A model generated the notes under the pieces. That model saw only the letters and a program-made list of their open reading frames with translations, was not told the origin of the DNA and did not search any database. From Prevotella sp. oral taxon 475 (GTDB lineage Bacteria; Bacteroidota; Bacteroidia; Bacteroidales; Bacteroidaceae), in the NCBI RefSeq assembly GCF_018127805.1, contig NZ_CP072334.1, forward strand, positions 1,094,001 through 1,158,000: DNA of 64,000 bases, in the 5' to 3' direction. The position numbers were made by a program, and so were the translations under genes. Shown piece after piece: positions 45,662-54,839 of this stretch. Within the stretch, counting starts at the first letter, position 1. Each line of letters starts with the position of its first letter.

Positions 45662-46966
45662 CTACGAAAGCTTCTTTTTGCCGATTTTTATCAATTGTAC
45701 CCCGTATCTGAGTGATTTTTCGCGAAAATGTATGCTCCGACAGGATCTGAACGCTTTTGGAGGATATTGCATGACACGCTCCACTTCCCGGAGATAATTC
45801 AATACGATATTGTCTATTTCCGAGGCACGTCGGAAGAGCTCCTCAAGATCCTTGTCATAAGGGCCATAGTGCCCCGGCAGGTTGTGCTCCTTTTTCCATG
45901 AATAGGTGTAGGGTATGTCACAGCGGTCGTGGATGGCGACAAGGTTCATGCCACAGTAGATTTCCATGGTGTCGGCATCGTAGAGGATCGTCATGCCTTT
46001 CCCCACATGTTCCTTGGGAACACTGTAATGGTGCTTGAACAGCGATACGTAGGAGTTCCTGCCGACAGTCATCAGCTTTTTCTCTTTCATGACGTAGCGT
46101 TTCAGTGGAAGCGGGCGGAGGTAGCCCTTCTCACCGCGCAGGAACATCTCCTTGCGTGACGCCTCCCGGCTGGCCATCACCTTTTCATTGAAATCGTTCT
46201 GGGAAACATGGATGGCGGCATTGAGATCGTCCAGACGGGAGAAAGTCATTTCCTCTATGTCCAGGTAAACGGAATGGTAGAGAAGCTTCACTGCGTTTTC
46301 AACAAGGGCCTTGTCCTTGGGGTGGCGTACACGGGCGGGATAGACCGAACAGCCGTAATGCTGGGCAAAAGCGGCGAAATCGTCATTGATGACGGGCTCG
46401 TTGCGGTCGCTTCGTGTGACGGCCGCCTTCAGATTGTCGGGGACTATTGCCGCCGGAGCCCCTTCGAAATACAGCATGGCATTCTCGCATCCCTTGATCA
46501 GGTCTTCCTTGCGCTGCGACCATACGGCCTCACAGTAGGCGTAATGACTGAACGGAAGGATGGCAACAAAGACTTCGGCCTTCTTCGTCTCGCCTGTCAT
46601 CTCATCGACAACTTCAAGCCTGTCACCGGCAAAATCAACATACATCTGGTCTGCGGCATAGTGCTCGACATGGCCCACGACCTTGATGTGGAACTTGTAC
46701 TGGCGGACTGCCCGCTTGAAGGAAGACAGCTGAAGACCGTCAGGATACTCGGAATGATACTCCTTGAAAAGTTTCCTGACACTCATCCCTTTGCGTGTCA
46801 GGCGGGATACATATCCGGGAAGCAAAGCCTCCAATTCAATCCTTTTGGAAGAAGGCTCCCGACGTCGGGATTCATGGGAAGTATGGAACGTGGATGCCGT
46901 TTCCTTCATTCCCATCTCTGCCGCATAACATCTTAAAATGTTCTTGATTCTTTTATTCATTTGCAT
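45662..46966 (-). pseudogene. istA: IstA transposase, C-terminus replaced
   Basis: 434 residues. An N-terminal DNA-binding part and the DDE integrase core are readable (ADQMYVDFAGD, FVAILPFSHYAYCEAVWSQR, PDNLKAAV, HPKDKALVENAVKLLY), with the expected Asp, Asp and Glu. After YPPKAFRSC (about 45735) homology stops and an unrelated 25-residue tail follows from the insert between istA and istB; usual IstA proteins continue further. Activity is doubtful. Confidence 0.85.
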
Positions 46967-47141
46967 AGATTTTATTATTACCCCTTACACCAGGACTCGG
47001 GTCCTCAAATCTACACAAAAAACTCTAACGATACTTGTACTAAGTGATTAATATTATTTTGGCCAAAAGGAGGCAATCATATTATGGCCAAGGTGAGCAA
47101 TCCTGTTTGGCCAAAGGGGGCAAAGTAGAGTGGCTTTTCCA

Positions 47142-47290
47142 AGACAGACACAATCGTGTCATACTTGGGAAAGTGCAAACCTTGATATAAGACCTCGCTT
47201 GCCATTACCTCTACCTTTGGATGAGAAAATCCTTGTGCTATAGCATCGCAGTAAGTTGTCAATGCTTTGTCTGCGCGAGCAGTTGTAGTG
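47142..47290 (-). pseudogene. DUF1896 fragment between two IS elements
   Basis: About 48 residues (ADKALTTYCDAIAQGFSHPK, VLYQGLHFPKYDTIVSVLE) of the DUF1896 family. The IS21 right end cuts it after SVLE, and the IS3 left end removes its start. No continuation is found on the far side of the IS21 element, so sequence was lost after insertion. Confidence 0.75.
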
Positions 47291-47336
47291 TACTGAATAA
47301 GTTGACACCTTTTCAATCAGAAAGGATTAAATTTTT

Positions 47337-47705
47337 ATGTCTCAGTACACTGCATCAGAGAAAATTCTGTTATTACATCAGTATGTAAGAAGTGGTTTAA
47401 CCTTGCATGAGTTCTCTTCTCGTCATGGTATCCCCTTAAGCACTTTCCATCGTATTTATACCGAATATGGCTCACCTGACGTCTCGTCAGTAGCATATCT
47501 TATGAAAAAAGAAGATATCCCCGTTCAGCTCGAAGAACTCCAAGCGCAGCTATTACGCGAGCGCAAGGCTCATGCAAAAGAAATCAAACGTCTTGAGAAA
47601 GAATTGGCCGTTGAAAAACATTATGGTTTGGCCAACAAGACGATGATCGACCTTGCCGAGAAGAAATACAACATCCGTATACGAAAAAACTCCGCTGCCA
47701 AGTAA
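47337..47705 (+). CDS. IS3 orfA, HTH protein
   Basis: 122 residues: N-terminal HTH (ASEKILLLHQYVRSGLTLHE, SSRHGIPLSTFHRIY) and a C-terminal leucine-zipper-like helix (ELQAQLLRERKAHAKEIKRL). It binds IS ends and, with OrfB, forms the transposase. OrfB begins 8 bases after its stop, in a different frame. Confidence 0.88.
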   Translation: MSQYTASEKILLLHQYVRSGLTLHEFSSRHGIPLSTFHRIYTEYGSPDVSSVAYLMKKEDIPVQLEELQAQLLRERKAHAKEIKRLEKELAVEKHYGLANKTMIDLAEKKYNIRIRKNSAAK

Positions 47706-47713
47706 TCAAGACC

Positions 47714-48547
47714 TTGTCGCAGGGAGAAGAAAGACAGGCTCTGGTAAGTCATCCTGTCAGTTTACTCTGCGGTTATCTTGGCATAAGTAGACAAGGGTAT
47801 TACCGTCATGTGGATCGTTCTTTGGAGTTAGATGTCCTGCGTAGCAGCATCGTGTTCTATGCGCAGGAGCTCCGCACCTCTTTACCCAAGGCCGGCATAC
47901 GCATCCTTTACGAGCTATGCCGTCGCAAGTATGCAGATAAGTTTACCATCGGTCGCGACCAATGCTATGAGCTTTTCCGCTCCAACGGACTATGCCTTCG
48001 CCGTCGCAAACGCCCAAGGACGACCAACTCCAATCACCACTACCACATCTATGAAGACCTTCTCAACACAACGCCCAAGCTACATCCGACTCGTTTCGGC
48101 GAGCTCTGCGTTACGGATATCACCTACGTAGCAACCTCTTCAGGCTGGGCTTATCTCTCCTTAGTAACCGATGCTGCTTCACGCCTGATCGTGGGCTGGT
48201 GTCTGCATCCAACCCTTGAGAGACAAGGTCCGATGAACGCTCTCTCTATGGGCATCGACTTCTACAGAAAGTATAATGTCGAACTCTTGCAGTTCATACA
48301 CCATTCTGACCGCGGCGTGCAATACTGCTGCAACGCCTATGTCAACAAACTCAAATCTCTTGGTATACAAATCAGTATGACACAAACCGGAGATCCATTG
48401 CACAACGCTCTGCCCGAGAGAATAAACAATACGCTCAAGAACGGCTGGCTCTTTAGTACAGAAGATAAAAGTCTGCAACAGGTCAGGCGCCTTACAAAGA
48501 AGGCCATCGACCTATACAACACGTTTAGACCGCATCAGAGTCTATAG
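47714..48547 (+). CDS. IS3 orfB, DDE transposase, shortened by an in-frame TAG
   Basis: 277 residues with an HTH_21 segment and the rve integrase core: FGELCVTDITYVATSSGWAY (first Asp), HHSDRGVQYCCNAY (second Asp), NALPERINNTLKNGW (Glu). The TAG at 48545-48547 follows HQSL; the same frame continues with MRTPMEEVERLTA to a TAA at about 48590, as in relatives, so the last ~13 residues are lost. The core is complete. Confidence 0.88.
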   Translation: MSQGEERQALVSHPVSLLCGYLGISRQGYYRHVDRSLELDVLRSSIVFYAQELRTSLPKAGIRILYELCRRKYADKFTIGRDQCYELFRSNGLCLRRRKRPRTTNSNHHYHIYEDLLNTTPKLHPTRFGELCVTDITYVATSSGWAYLSLVTDAASRLIVGWCLHPTLERQGPMNALSMGIDFYRKYNVELLQFIHHSDRGVQYCCNAYVNKLKSLGIQISMTQTGDPLHNALPERINNTLKNGWLFSTEDKSLQQVRRLTKKAIDLYNTFRPHQSL

Positions 48548-48804
48548 ATGAGAACGCCAATGGAAGAAGTCGAAAGGTTGACGGCATAACTTCCTTGGCA
48601 CACATTATTAATGTCAAACAATAAAAGAAGGAGGCAGAAACAACCACAACTAGAAAATAAAAGAGTAATTTTGCAATTAGAAGACAACTGTCAACTAATT
48701 ATGTAGTTAAGAAAAAAACGGCGACAAGCGTACCTGAACTTAGCGAATAAGCTTGTCAAAGAAGAATTAAATTAAGAACCAAAGTTGTCAACTAATTATA
48801 GGAT

Positions 48805-49754
48805 ATTGCAGGCAACAACGCCTATCTGCAATACCTATTGCCTATATAGGGCTATTCCCAGATAGGGACAAGTTCAAATTCAAAGATAAAGAATATTTAT
48901 CTACAGCCAATGAAAATGACGATTTAGATGATGATGAAGATAGAATGCTAATTGATTGACAATTCAACTGTTTCACTATAGAAGGGCAGGACAAGGAGAG
49001 TATTCTCAATAAAATAAACCGTAGTAAATACGACCCTGTTGACTATGAATTGGACGAAAACTTTTGGAAGGACACCTATATAGGTTTCTCTCTTATAATC
49101 CCAATCAGTGATAAAAAACCAGAGCAACAAAAGCTATATTCCTCTGTCTTTCGTAATATAAATATTAAAGGAAAATCACTCTCACAGTTAGAGAGTCGTA
49201 AATCTCTATATTTCTTAAAAGAGGATTTTGATAAATGGTTTTCTCCTCAATTTGCAAACAGTATAACTATCAATAATGCCCCTATTGACTTTGTACGATA
49301 CCTATCATTGTTATCGCAATACAGGAAGAATAATGAAGATGCAGGAAGAATTGCGCAGAACTATAAGACTAAAATGGAGAAGTACTACGAGTCTTATATC
49401 CTTGCAGAAGTCAACAAGGAGGGTAATTCTTTGTTTAACCTTCTGTTAAATTCAAACCCTCAAGATAATTTTCAAATACTTGAAAATTATTTACAAGCAG
49501 AAAGTTTCCCCCAAAAAATCAACTCAATCATAGATGCCGATATTTATTTGTTTGGGTTAATATATTACACAATTGCTAAAGACAAAACTATATCTATAAC
49601 CGAACATATTTTCTCTGAAATACAAGAAAAGGCACAAGAATTCAAAAAAGATTACAAGCACACTAAATCGCCGTCTGCCCTTAAATACCTTCGCAGCCGC
49701 ATCCAAGCCTCTATTGATATATACGGACCTAAAAAAATCAAGTATGAAACATAA
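48805..49754 (+). pseudogene. DUF262 protein, 5' part lost and one nonsense codon
   Basis: From IAYIGLFPDRDKF to the stop at 49752-49754 this is the same family as the intact DUF262 gene at 54840: NFWKDTYIGFSLIIP against DFWKETFIGFSFIVP, LESRKSLYF against SESRKSLYY, IDFVRYLSLLSQ against IDFIRYLSMLSQ. The first ~90 residues, including the DGQQR motif, were removed at the IS3 element. A TGA at about 48957 sits where the intact copy has Trp (IKWTIREL). The end overlaps the next gene start by 11 bases exactly as in the intact copy. Confidence 0.85.
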
Positions 49755-49975
49755 AGATTTCATTCTTACACCTCTCGCCTCTCTTATAGAGAAAACATTG
49801 CTCCCTATGGACTTATACAAGGGGTAGGTTTGTAATTACATCATGAAGGAATACATCTTACAGACTCTTTTCATGAAGTTAACTGGATGCATGGAGCAAA
49901 AAGCAAAGTGTATCTAGTCTCTCTGTAGATATATCATTCTCCTTTTTCGCAGACAAAAGATTTTAATAAAAGTTA
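49744..49975 (+). pseudogene. Decayed partner gene of the DUF262 relic
   Basis: Begins MKHKDFILTPLASLIEKTL, parallel to SDFILAPILEVFADG in the intact partner at 56080. A TAG stops it after 27 codons, and the same frame then reads MKEYILQTLFMKLTGCMEQK, parallel to SEYVLSSLFLKATGAQEQK, before another stop. Homology fades by about 49975 and the part with the HEPN-like motif is gone. Confidence 0.75.
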
Positions 49976-50012
49976 TATACAAGAGGAATTAAACTTAGAA
50001 CTCTCCAATATT

Positions 50013-50674
50013 TTACTTAGGAAGAAAGTGTATTTTTAATTCTTCTTGTTCTTCTTTGATACGCTTCTGTTGCAATAACAACTCGGCTTGTCTTTGCAAG
50101 GCTTGTTCATAATCAATGACCTTCTTCTTCAACAGGTGAATAGCTTTGGGATTGCGATGTGTGATAAATATGCTGTCAAGATGTGCGAAGTCTGAAGCGG
50201 TAGCTTTGCCCTGCATACGCAGATAGCGATAACGTAAGTCGTAATCGGAGGCTGTTTGCAGTTTGTTGGCTCCCATACCGAAGAACCAGCAACTCACCAT
50301 GACCAGCCCACAAACCAATAAGAGTAGCATACGCTCGGCTAATTGCACGCTTGCAAATAGCGAGTAGTTCTTATATTCTACAGGCTTTTGTTGCTTGCTG
50401 ATGAGCTGGTGCAAGGCTTCAAACTTTGGGGCGAGTTTCTTACTCGACTCAGATAGTGCCTCCAAAACAAAAAGTTGATGTTCTTTGATTTTGGCTTGAG
50501 TTTCTTTCGAGAGATGGATTTGCACGGTTTCTTGCGTTTTAAAGCTATCCCCCTTTGGATTAGATAGCTGTTCAGCAATAGTAGTGCGCAGTTCTGCTTA
50601 TACCATACTGATGACTTTGCACTCTTGTTTGAGTTCTTCGAGCATATCGAGAACAGGTGCTATTTCGTTATTCA
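50013..50674 (-). pseudogene. Mobilisation-module membrane protein with an early nonsense codon
   Basis: Read from ATG 50674, the frame gives MNNEIAPVLDMLEELKQECK then a TAA at 50598-50600, and continues without shift as AELRTTIAEQLSNPKGD and on to 50013. Translation could restart at 50525 (MQIHLSKETQAKIKEHQ), giving 170 residues with one membrane helix (LLLLVCGLVMVSCWFFG) between two coiled coils. It follows the relaxase gene and resembles accessory proteins of BmgA/BmgB-type mobilisation regions. A natural restart is possible, so the damage may be mild. Confidence 0.7.
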
Positions 50675-50695
50675 TACTGTATAAATTTGATGTGA

Positions 50696-51622
50696 TTAAA
50701 TTCTACGTTTGCGATTAGCTTTATTGCGGAGTTTCTTTTGAAATCGAAGTTCATCAACATCTACGCCATTACTTGATGTAGGCATAGAAAACACTTCACT
50801 AATTGCTTCGGATAGGTCGGTAATGAAATAGCTTTCATCTACAGAATGTACCATAGGCTCGTTTTGTTGATGAATTTGCTCTTGTTTGTGAGTATTTCGT
50901 TCTAACGCTGCATTGAGGCGCGAGAAAGAACAGGAGCGGTCTATCTTTGAGCCGCTGAAACTGCATCCGTCTTTTTCAAAGATGATCCCCTGAACAACAT
51001 CGGTATTACCTTTTGTTTTGAAACGAGTGGTAATACCATGTCGCTCTAACCCTGTAACAAAATTTTTCAAAGTCTGAGATTGAGGAAATATAGACTTAAT
51101 GGTATCGAATATCTCGTATCGTAATTTATCCTCACCTCTCAATCGTGAGCGGTTTACCTCTTGCTTTCCTTTGCCAATGGTTAGATCATAACGCTCAGTC
51201 AGTTCTCTACAAGTCTTCGGTGAACGATACTTTTCATTGCGGTCGCTGATAGTCTTGCCATTATTGCCGATACGGTTGATACAAATATGTAAGTGAGGAT
51301 GCTGGCGGTCGCTGTGCCTTACGATAAGGCTCTGTGTGTCGCCATAGCCCATTTCATGAAGATATTCGTTGGCAATCTTCACCATTGTTGCCTCTGTCAG
51401 TCGTTCTGAATCATGTGCTGAGAATGAGAGTATGGTATGACAAACTGGTTTATGTACATTCGGACGCATAGAGGCTTGCAAGTTGAAATCGTGTGCAATG
51501 TCATTTGGTAAGGAACAGCGTACACCAATGGCTTGTAAAACCTTGACTTTACCTTCGCGTTTGCTGAGCATATAATTGACAACTCCACTGAAGTTTGTTC
51601 CTTTAATAATCTTGGCTATCAT
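50696..51622 (-). CDS. MobP-like relaxase/mobilisation nuclease
   Basis: 308 residues. Starts MIAKIIKGTNFSGVVNYML, with the N-terminal tyrosine region (Tyr17), the typical SFSAHDSERL segment, and the histidine triad in RHSDRQHPHLHICINRIG. This is the PF03432-type relaxase of Bacteroidales mobilizable transposons, unrelated to the MobV enzymes of the left half. It overlaps the preceding RHH gene by 4 bases (coupled translation). Confidence 0.9.
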   Translation of the reverse strand: MIAKIIKGTNFSGVVNYMLSKREGKVKVLQAIGVRCSLPNDIAHDFNLQASMRPNVHKPVCHTILSFSAHDSERLTEATMVKIANEYLHEMGYGDTQSLIVRHSDRQHPHLHICINRIGNNGKTISDRNEKYRSPKTCRELTERYDLTIGKGKQEVNRSRLRGEDKLRYEIFDTIKSIFPQSQTLKNFVTGLERHGITTRFKTKGNTDVVQGIIFEKDGCSFSGSKIDRSCSFSRLNAALERNTHKQEQIHQQNEPMVHSVDESYFITDLSEAISEVFSMPTSSNGVDVDELRFQKKLRNKANRKRRI

Positions 51623-51966
51623 GGTTTCAATCGTTTCATGAGTTCGTGAATAAGTTGTTTCAGCGCATTCAATTCTTCATTGAGTGTAGAGATGCCGAAA
51701 GCATTGAGTCGATGGGTAATTTGGTTAAGATTGTTAGCCATGCCAGAAACTGTACGGATGAGTTGCATTTCCTCTGGCTTGATTCGACTCTTTACTTCTG
51801 CATTTGTAATGAGTAGCCGTAAAAACTCTGTTCGTGAAATAGAGGCTTCACGTGCTTTTCCCAACAAGGTGTAGTACTCCATTGTATTAAGCCGAAGAAG
51901 CACTTGATATTTCCGTTTCTCTGATAATGTCTTGGTGGGTCGTCCACTTTTATTCTTTTGTTCCAT
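51619..51966 (-). CDS. MobC-like ribbon-helix-helix relaxosome accessory protein
   Basis: 115 residues. Basic N-terminus (KSGRPTKTLSEKRKYQVLLR) with a ribbon-helix-helix DNA-binding part, followed by the family segment MANNLNQITHRLNAFGI and a final helix. It should bind oriT next to the relaxase. The hairpin CACCTCCCATAGGTGGGA at about 51999-52016, just upstream, is a candidate oriT element. Confidence 0.85.
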   Translation of the reverse strand: MEQKNKSGRPTKTLSEKRKYQVLLRLNTMEYYTLLGKAREASISRTEFLRLLITNAEVKSRIKPEEMQLIRTVSGMANNLNQITHRLNAFGISTLNEELNALKQLIHELMKRLKP

Positions 51967-52068
51967 TTTTTATTTTTTTGATGAGACCAACGGGATTTTC
52001 ACCTCCCATAGGTGGGAGCAAGTAGGTTTTGAGATACTCGAAACACAAACTTGCTTCTCTGATAAACA

Positions 52069-52959
52069 CTATCTTCTGATACCACGCTTCGTGGTTGGTA
52101 ACGAAGGTTGACTTTCTTGCACTTTAGATTGAGCAACGAGCCATTCGTTGAGATCTTTGTGAGTTCGATAGCGAACAGAACCATCTATGATAGATGGGCA
52201 AAACTGTTTCAAAACTTCAAACGTTTTTCGTCCTGCATCATCATTGTCCAGAAAACTCTCAACTTGCTTGTAGCCTTTTATCTTCTCTTGAATACGTGGT
52301 AAAAGAGCCAGAGAATTGAGAACAATAGCATCACAAGTTGAGGATGGATTTAGTGTTTGCCACGAGAGAAAATCCATGAAGCCCTCAAAGATTTGCAAAT
52401 GGTCTGTACCCTTACTGACAGTTGTAATGGCTTTCGGAGCTATACAACCTTTAAAATAAGGACTACGGATTTCCCATCCGCCAGCATCGTTTGCAAATCC
52501 TATGGCATAGTATGTCCGATTAGTATTATTGTAATGAACTTCAGAGCAGAAACTATTAGCGATACTGATAGGTATTCCACGCTCTGCAATGTAATGTATC
52601 AAATAAGGATTGGTAAGTGATTGCACAGATATGATTTCTAATTTGTGCTTAGAGGTATTTCTTTCACCGCCAAAAGAAAAATCTTGATACAGTATTTGTT
52701 TTGAACCGGTTAGAAGCTCAATGGCTTTGTTCATGGTACAATGCTGTAAAGCAAGCACAAGGTCAATAATATCTCCATGTCCACCAGTTCCAAAGTCATA
52801 CCATTGGTTACGCTCTGTATTTACTTTGAATGATGGTGTACTTTCGTTGCGTAGCGGAGAGCAGTACCAAAAGTGAATACCTTGTACTCGTGCAGGTGAA
52901 TAACCCTGTTGCTGCAAATAATCTGTGATAGAGATTTGCTTGATATTTTGTATTTCCAT
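52069..52959 (-). CDS. CHC2/Toprim primase-like protein
   Basis: 296 residues. The N-terminal part follows the bacterial-primase zinc-finger fold (YCSPLRNESTPSFKVNTERN, WYDFGTGGHGDIIDLV) and the C-terminal part is Toprim (IFEGFMDFLSW, VESFLDNDDAGRKTFEV). The end KRGIRR is basic. Intact counterpart of the broken gene at 26438. Proteins of this type are thought to prime the complementary strand after transfer. Confidence 0.88.
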   Translation of the reverse strand: MEIQNIKQISITDYLQQQGYSPARVQGIHFWYCSPLRNESTPSFKVNTERNQWYDFGTGGHGDIIDLVLALQHCTMNKAIELLTGSKQILYQDFSFGGERNTSKHKLEIISVQSLTNPYLIHYIAERGIPISIANSFCSEVHYNNTNRTYYAIGFANDAGGWEIRSPYFKGCIAPKAITTVSKGTDHLQIFEGFMDFLSWQTLNPSSTCDAIVLNSLALLPRIQEKIKGYKQVESFLDNDDAGRKTFEVLKQFCPSIIDGSVRYRTHKDLNEWLVAQSKVQESQPSLPTTKRGIRR

Positions 52960-53030
52960 TGTGATTTTGTTTTGATGTTTGAAATGAATAACTCTCTGCC
53001 TTTTTCTTTTGGAGGCTGAAGGTCTTAGGA

Positions 53031-53136
53031 TTGGTCGGATGGTCGTACACTATAGGCACACCGTTACGTCCGACCAAGTTTGTTTCTCTTTGGTCGGATT
53101 GGTTCAGGGATATATAGCCTGTGTCCGACCGACCAA
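53031..53136. repeat. Two tandem 47-bp inverted repeats of TTGGTCGGA (iteron-like)
   Basis: TTGGTCGGA at 53031 pairs with TCCGACCAA ending at 53077; TTGGTCGGA at 53090 pairs with TCCGACCGACCAA ending at 53136. Both hairpins span 47 bases. They occupy the gap between the RepA-like ATPase and primase genes, a usual place for a replication origin or an operator. Confidence 0.75.
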
Positions 53137-53141
53137 AGGTT

Positions 53142-54194
53142 TTATTGTAGAGAATTATGGCTGAGCCGATATTTTCCTCGTTCTTCCTTAACCACTATGC
53201 CTTTGTTGAGCAAGAATTGCAAAAGCTCCTTGAGTTTTGTTTGCCCATAGGATAGCCCCACAATCTTAGCATAAGCCTCTTTGAGAGCTACGATAAGTTT
53301 ACTATATGGCAAAATCTCGCTTGTTGAGAATACTTGTTCCAACGCTTTTCGATGTTCGCTAGTACTTAACTCTTGATAGGAGAAGCGATGTTGCTTTCGC
53401 TCATTGTCCGAATATGAGAGGTCTATTTGGGGAATACAAATCTCATCTTCAGCCTCTTGGAGCCTAAAGGCAAACTTTTCAAAAGGCTTGGAGCGGATGA
53501 TGGAGGGTGCAACAATACTACGTTCAGGCATGGTGTTATCCTTTGTAATTTGCAGGAAAGTCTCTGCCTTGTTGTTGAGTTCTGTACCGATATGCCCTCG
53601 TGCGTTATCGTCGCCCTTATTGAGGTGAAGCACAGTTTGTATATGGATATTCTGTTCACTTGTCCACTGCATTAGATCACCTACCAACTTGGTTGCTTCC
53701 GTTGAGTTGTTGATGTCGAGCATCAAATCACGAATACCATCAATGACTACCAAGCCCACGTTGGGCGTATTGTAGATGGCATAGCGAATGATTTCTCTGC
53801 GTTCATTAGGGTCAGCAATGGCTCTGAGGTGACTGAATTTTAAATTCTGCGGTTCCTTGTCTATCGGTAGTTTTGCCAATTTCAAAATACGTTGCATCAC
53901 AAGTTGACAATGATAAGGGCTTTGTTCTGTGTCAAAGTAAAGAATATTGCGTTTACTTTCAGGAAATGATGCTTTGTATTCCAGCACCTGTCCATTGATA
54001 AGAGCTGCTGCAACGATGGCACTCACGTTGAAAGTCTTCTTGGCTTTCGCCTTACCTGTCGATACACTGAAGTTACCCAGTGTGCCAATGATGGCTTCAC
54101 CTGCTTGCAGCACAACTGGAGGAAGCGCAAACTCATCCGTTACATGAATGAGCGACTTTTGCCAAATGTTTTCATAATCAGTTGTATTCATCAT
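53142..54194 (-). CDS. RepA/DnaB-like AAA ATPase of the mobilizable element
   Basis: 350 residues. RecA-fold signs: GNFSVSTGKAKAKKTFNVSA as a modified Walker A, ILYFDTEQSPYHCQLVMQRI, and VGLVVIDGIRDLMLD as Walker B; HIQTVLHLNKGDDNARGHIG is the helicase-like motif. The C-terminal 90 residues form a winged helix (GLSYGQTKLKELLQFLLNKG). It may unwind or load at the origin formed by the 53031-53136 repeats. It overlaps the DUF3853 gene by 4 bases. Confidence 0.85.
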   Translation of the reverse strand: MMNTTDYENIWQKSLIHVTDEFALPPVVLQAGEAIIGTLGNFSVSTGKAKAKKTFNVSAIVAAALINGQVLEYKASFPESKRNILYFDTEQSPYHCQLVMQRILKLAKLPIDKEPQNLKFSHLRAIADPNERREIIRYAIYNTPNVGLVVIDGIRDLMLDINNSTEATKLVGDLMQWTSEQNIHIQTVLHLNKGDDNARGHIGTELNNKAETFLQITKDNTMPERSIVAPSIIRSKPFEKFAFRLQEAEDEICIPQIDLSYSDNERKQHRFSYQELSTSEHRKALEQVFSTSEILPYSKLIVALKEAYAKIVGLSYGQTKLKELLQFLLNKGIVVKEERGKYRLSHNSLQ

Positions 54195-54499
54195 CGTCCT
54201 CCTGTCTTTCGTCCTGCCAGTTCGAGAGCAAAGTCAGCATCAACAATAATCTTGCGCCCTACTTGTGTAATGGCACGATTGATTTTACCACTCTGCTTGA
54301 TACGGTTAGCGGTAGGCAGGCTACACCCAAAGAGGCGTGCAATGCCAGCCAAACCATACACATATCGCTTTTCTTCTTTGGAGGAAGAAGTCTTTGTTGA
54401 TTCCCTGCTTGTAGATATATTACTGTGTTGTGCAAGGAAGAGTAATTCCTCGCCCGTCATCTGCCACACAGGCTTGCCCAATAATTCGTTTATTGTCAT
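54191..54499 (-). CDS. DUF3853-family HTH protein
   Basis: 102 residues: ELLGKPVWQMTGEELLFLAQ at the N-terminus and an HTH (YGLAGIARLFGCSLPTANRI then GKINRAITQVGRKIIVDAD) at the C-terminus. Typical first gene of Bacteroidales mobilizable modules, likely a regulator or replication accessory factor. First gene of the leftward operon 54499 to 50013. From 54500 to 54797 no gene is seen. Confidence 0.85.
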   Translation of the reverse strand: MTINELLGKPVWQMTGEELLFLAQHSNISTSRESTKTSSSKEEKRYVYGLAGIARLFGCSLPTANRIKQSGKINRAITQVGRKIIVDADFALELAGRKTGGR

Positions 54500-54798
54500 A
54501 ATTCAATTGTTTTGAAATGAATAACTCGCCCTTGCGCATAGGGTATTTAGTCAGCTCTGACGATACAAAAGTATCAGCAAATTTGCAGTCTGTGAAAGGG
54601 TAAGGAGGTTGCAGGAAATACAGGGAAAAGACAGGAAATCATAACCCCTCATCTCACCACCCTCAACGCGCAATTTCGTACAAAAAGAGGCTCGCAGAGC
54701 ATCACTGTCCCCGAGCCTCTCACCATATTTCGCCCTCTCCGAGTCCCAAATCTTCGTTTTCTGTATTAAATAGGGAAATCCCTTCGCCTCTCTGCTAA

Positions 54799-54814
54799 TA
54801 ACTTTGTATCTTTG
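54799..54814 (+). promoter_or_regulatory. Overlapping -7 boxes of the DUF262-HEPN operon
   Basis: TAACTTTG (54799-54806) and TATCTTTG (54807-54814), both consensus, lie 26-41 bases upstream of the ATG at 54840. Confidence 0.6.
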
Positions 54815-54839
54815 TAAAACCATATTAAATTGTATTTTT

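Larger units (their letters stand above)
44888..47141 (-). mobile_element. IS21-family element with damaged genes
   Basis: Terminal inverted sequences are recognisable: left TCACTCTACTTTGACCCC and right, read inward, CACTCTACTTTGCCCCC, each followed by further short repeats of TTTGGCCAAA type (three on the right between 47070 and 47117), as in IS21 ends that bind IstA several times. It contains istA and a broken istB. A ~240-bp insert of other sequence lies between the two genes (about 45500-45735). Confidence 0.85.
47291..48801 (+). mobile_element. IS3-family element
   Basis: Bounded by imperfect inverted ends: AATAAGTTGACACCTT on the left and, read inward, ATTAGTTGACAACTTT on the right. 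It holds orfA and orfB. A second right-end-like copy (TGTCAACTAATTATG) lies at about 48689, inside the element. It has inserted between a DUF1896 fragment and a DUF262 gene. Confidence 0.85.

Noticed and set aside
46208..46936. 242-residue plus-strand frame across istA
   Set aside because: Opposite-strand shadow of the transposase.
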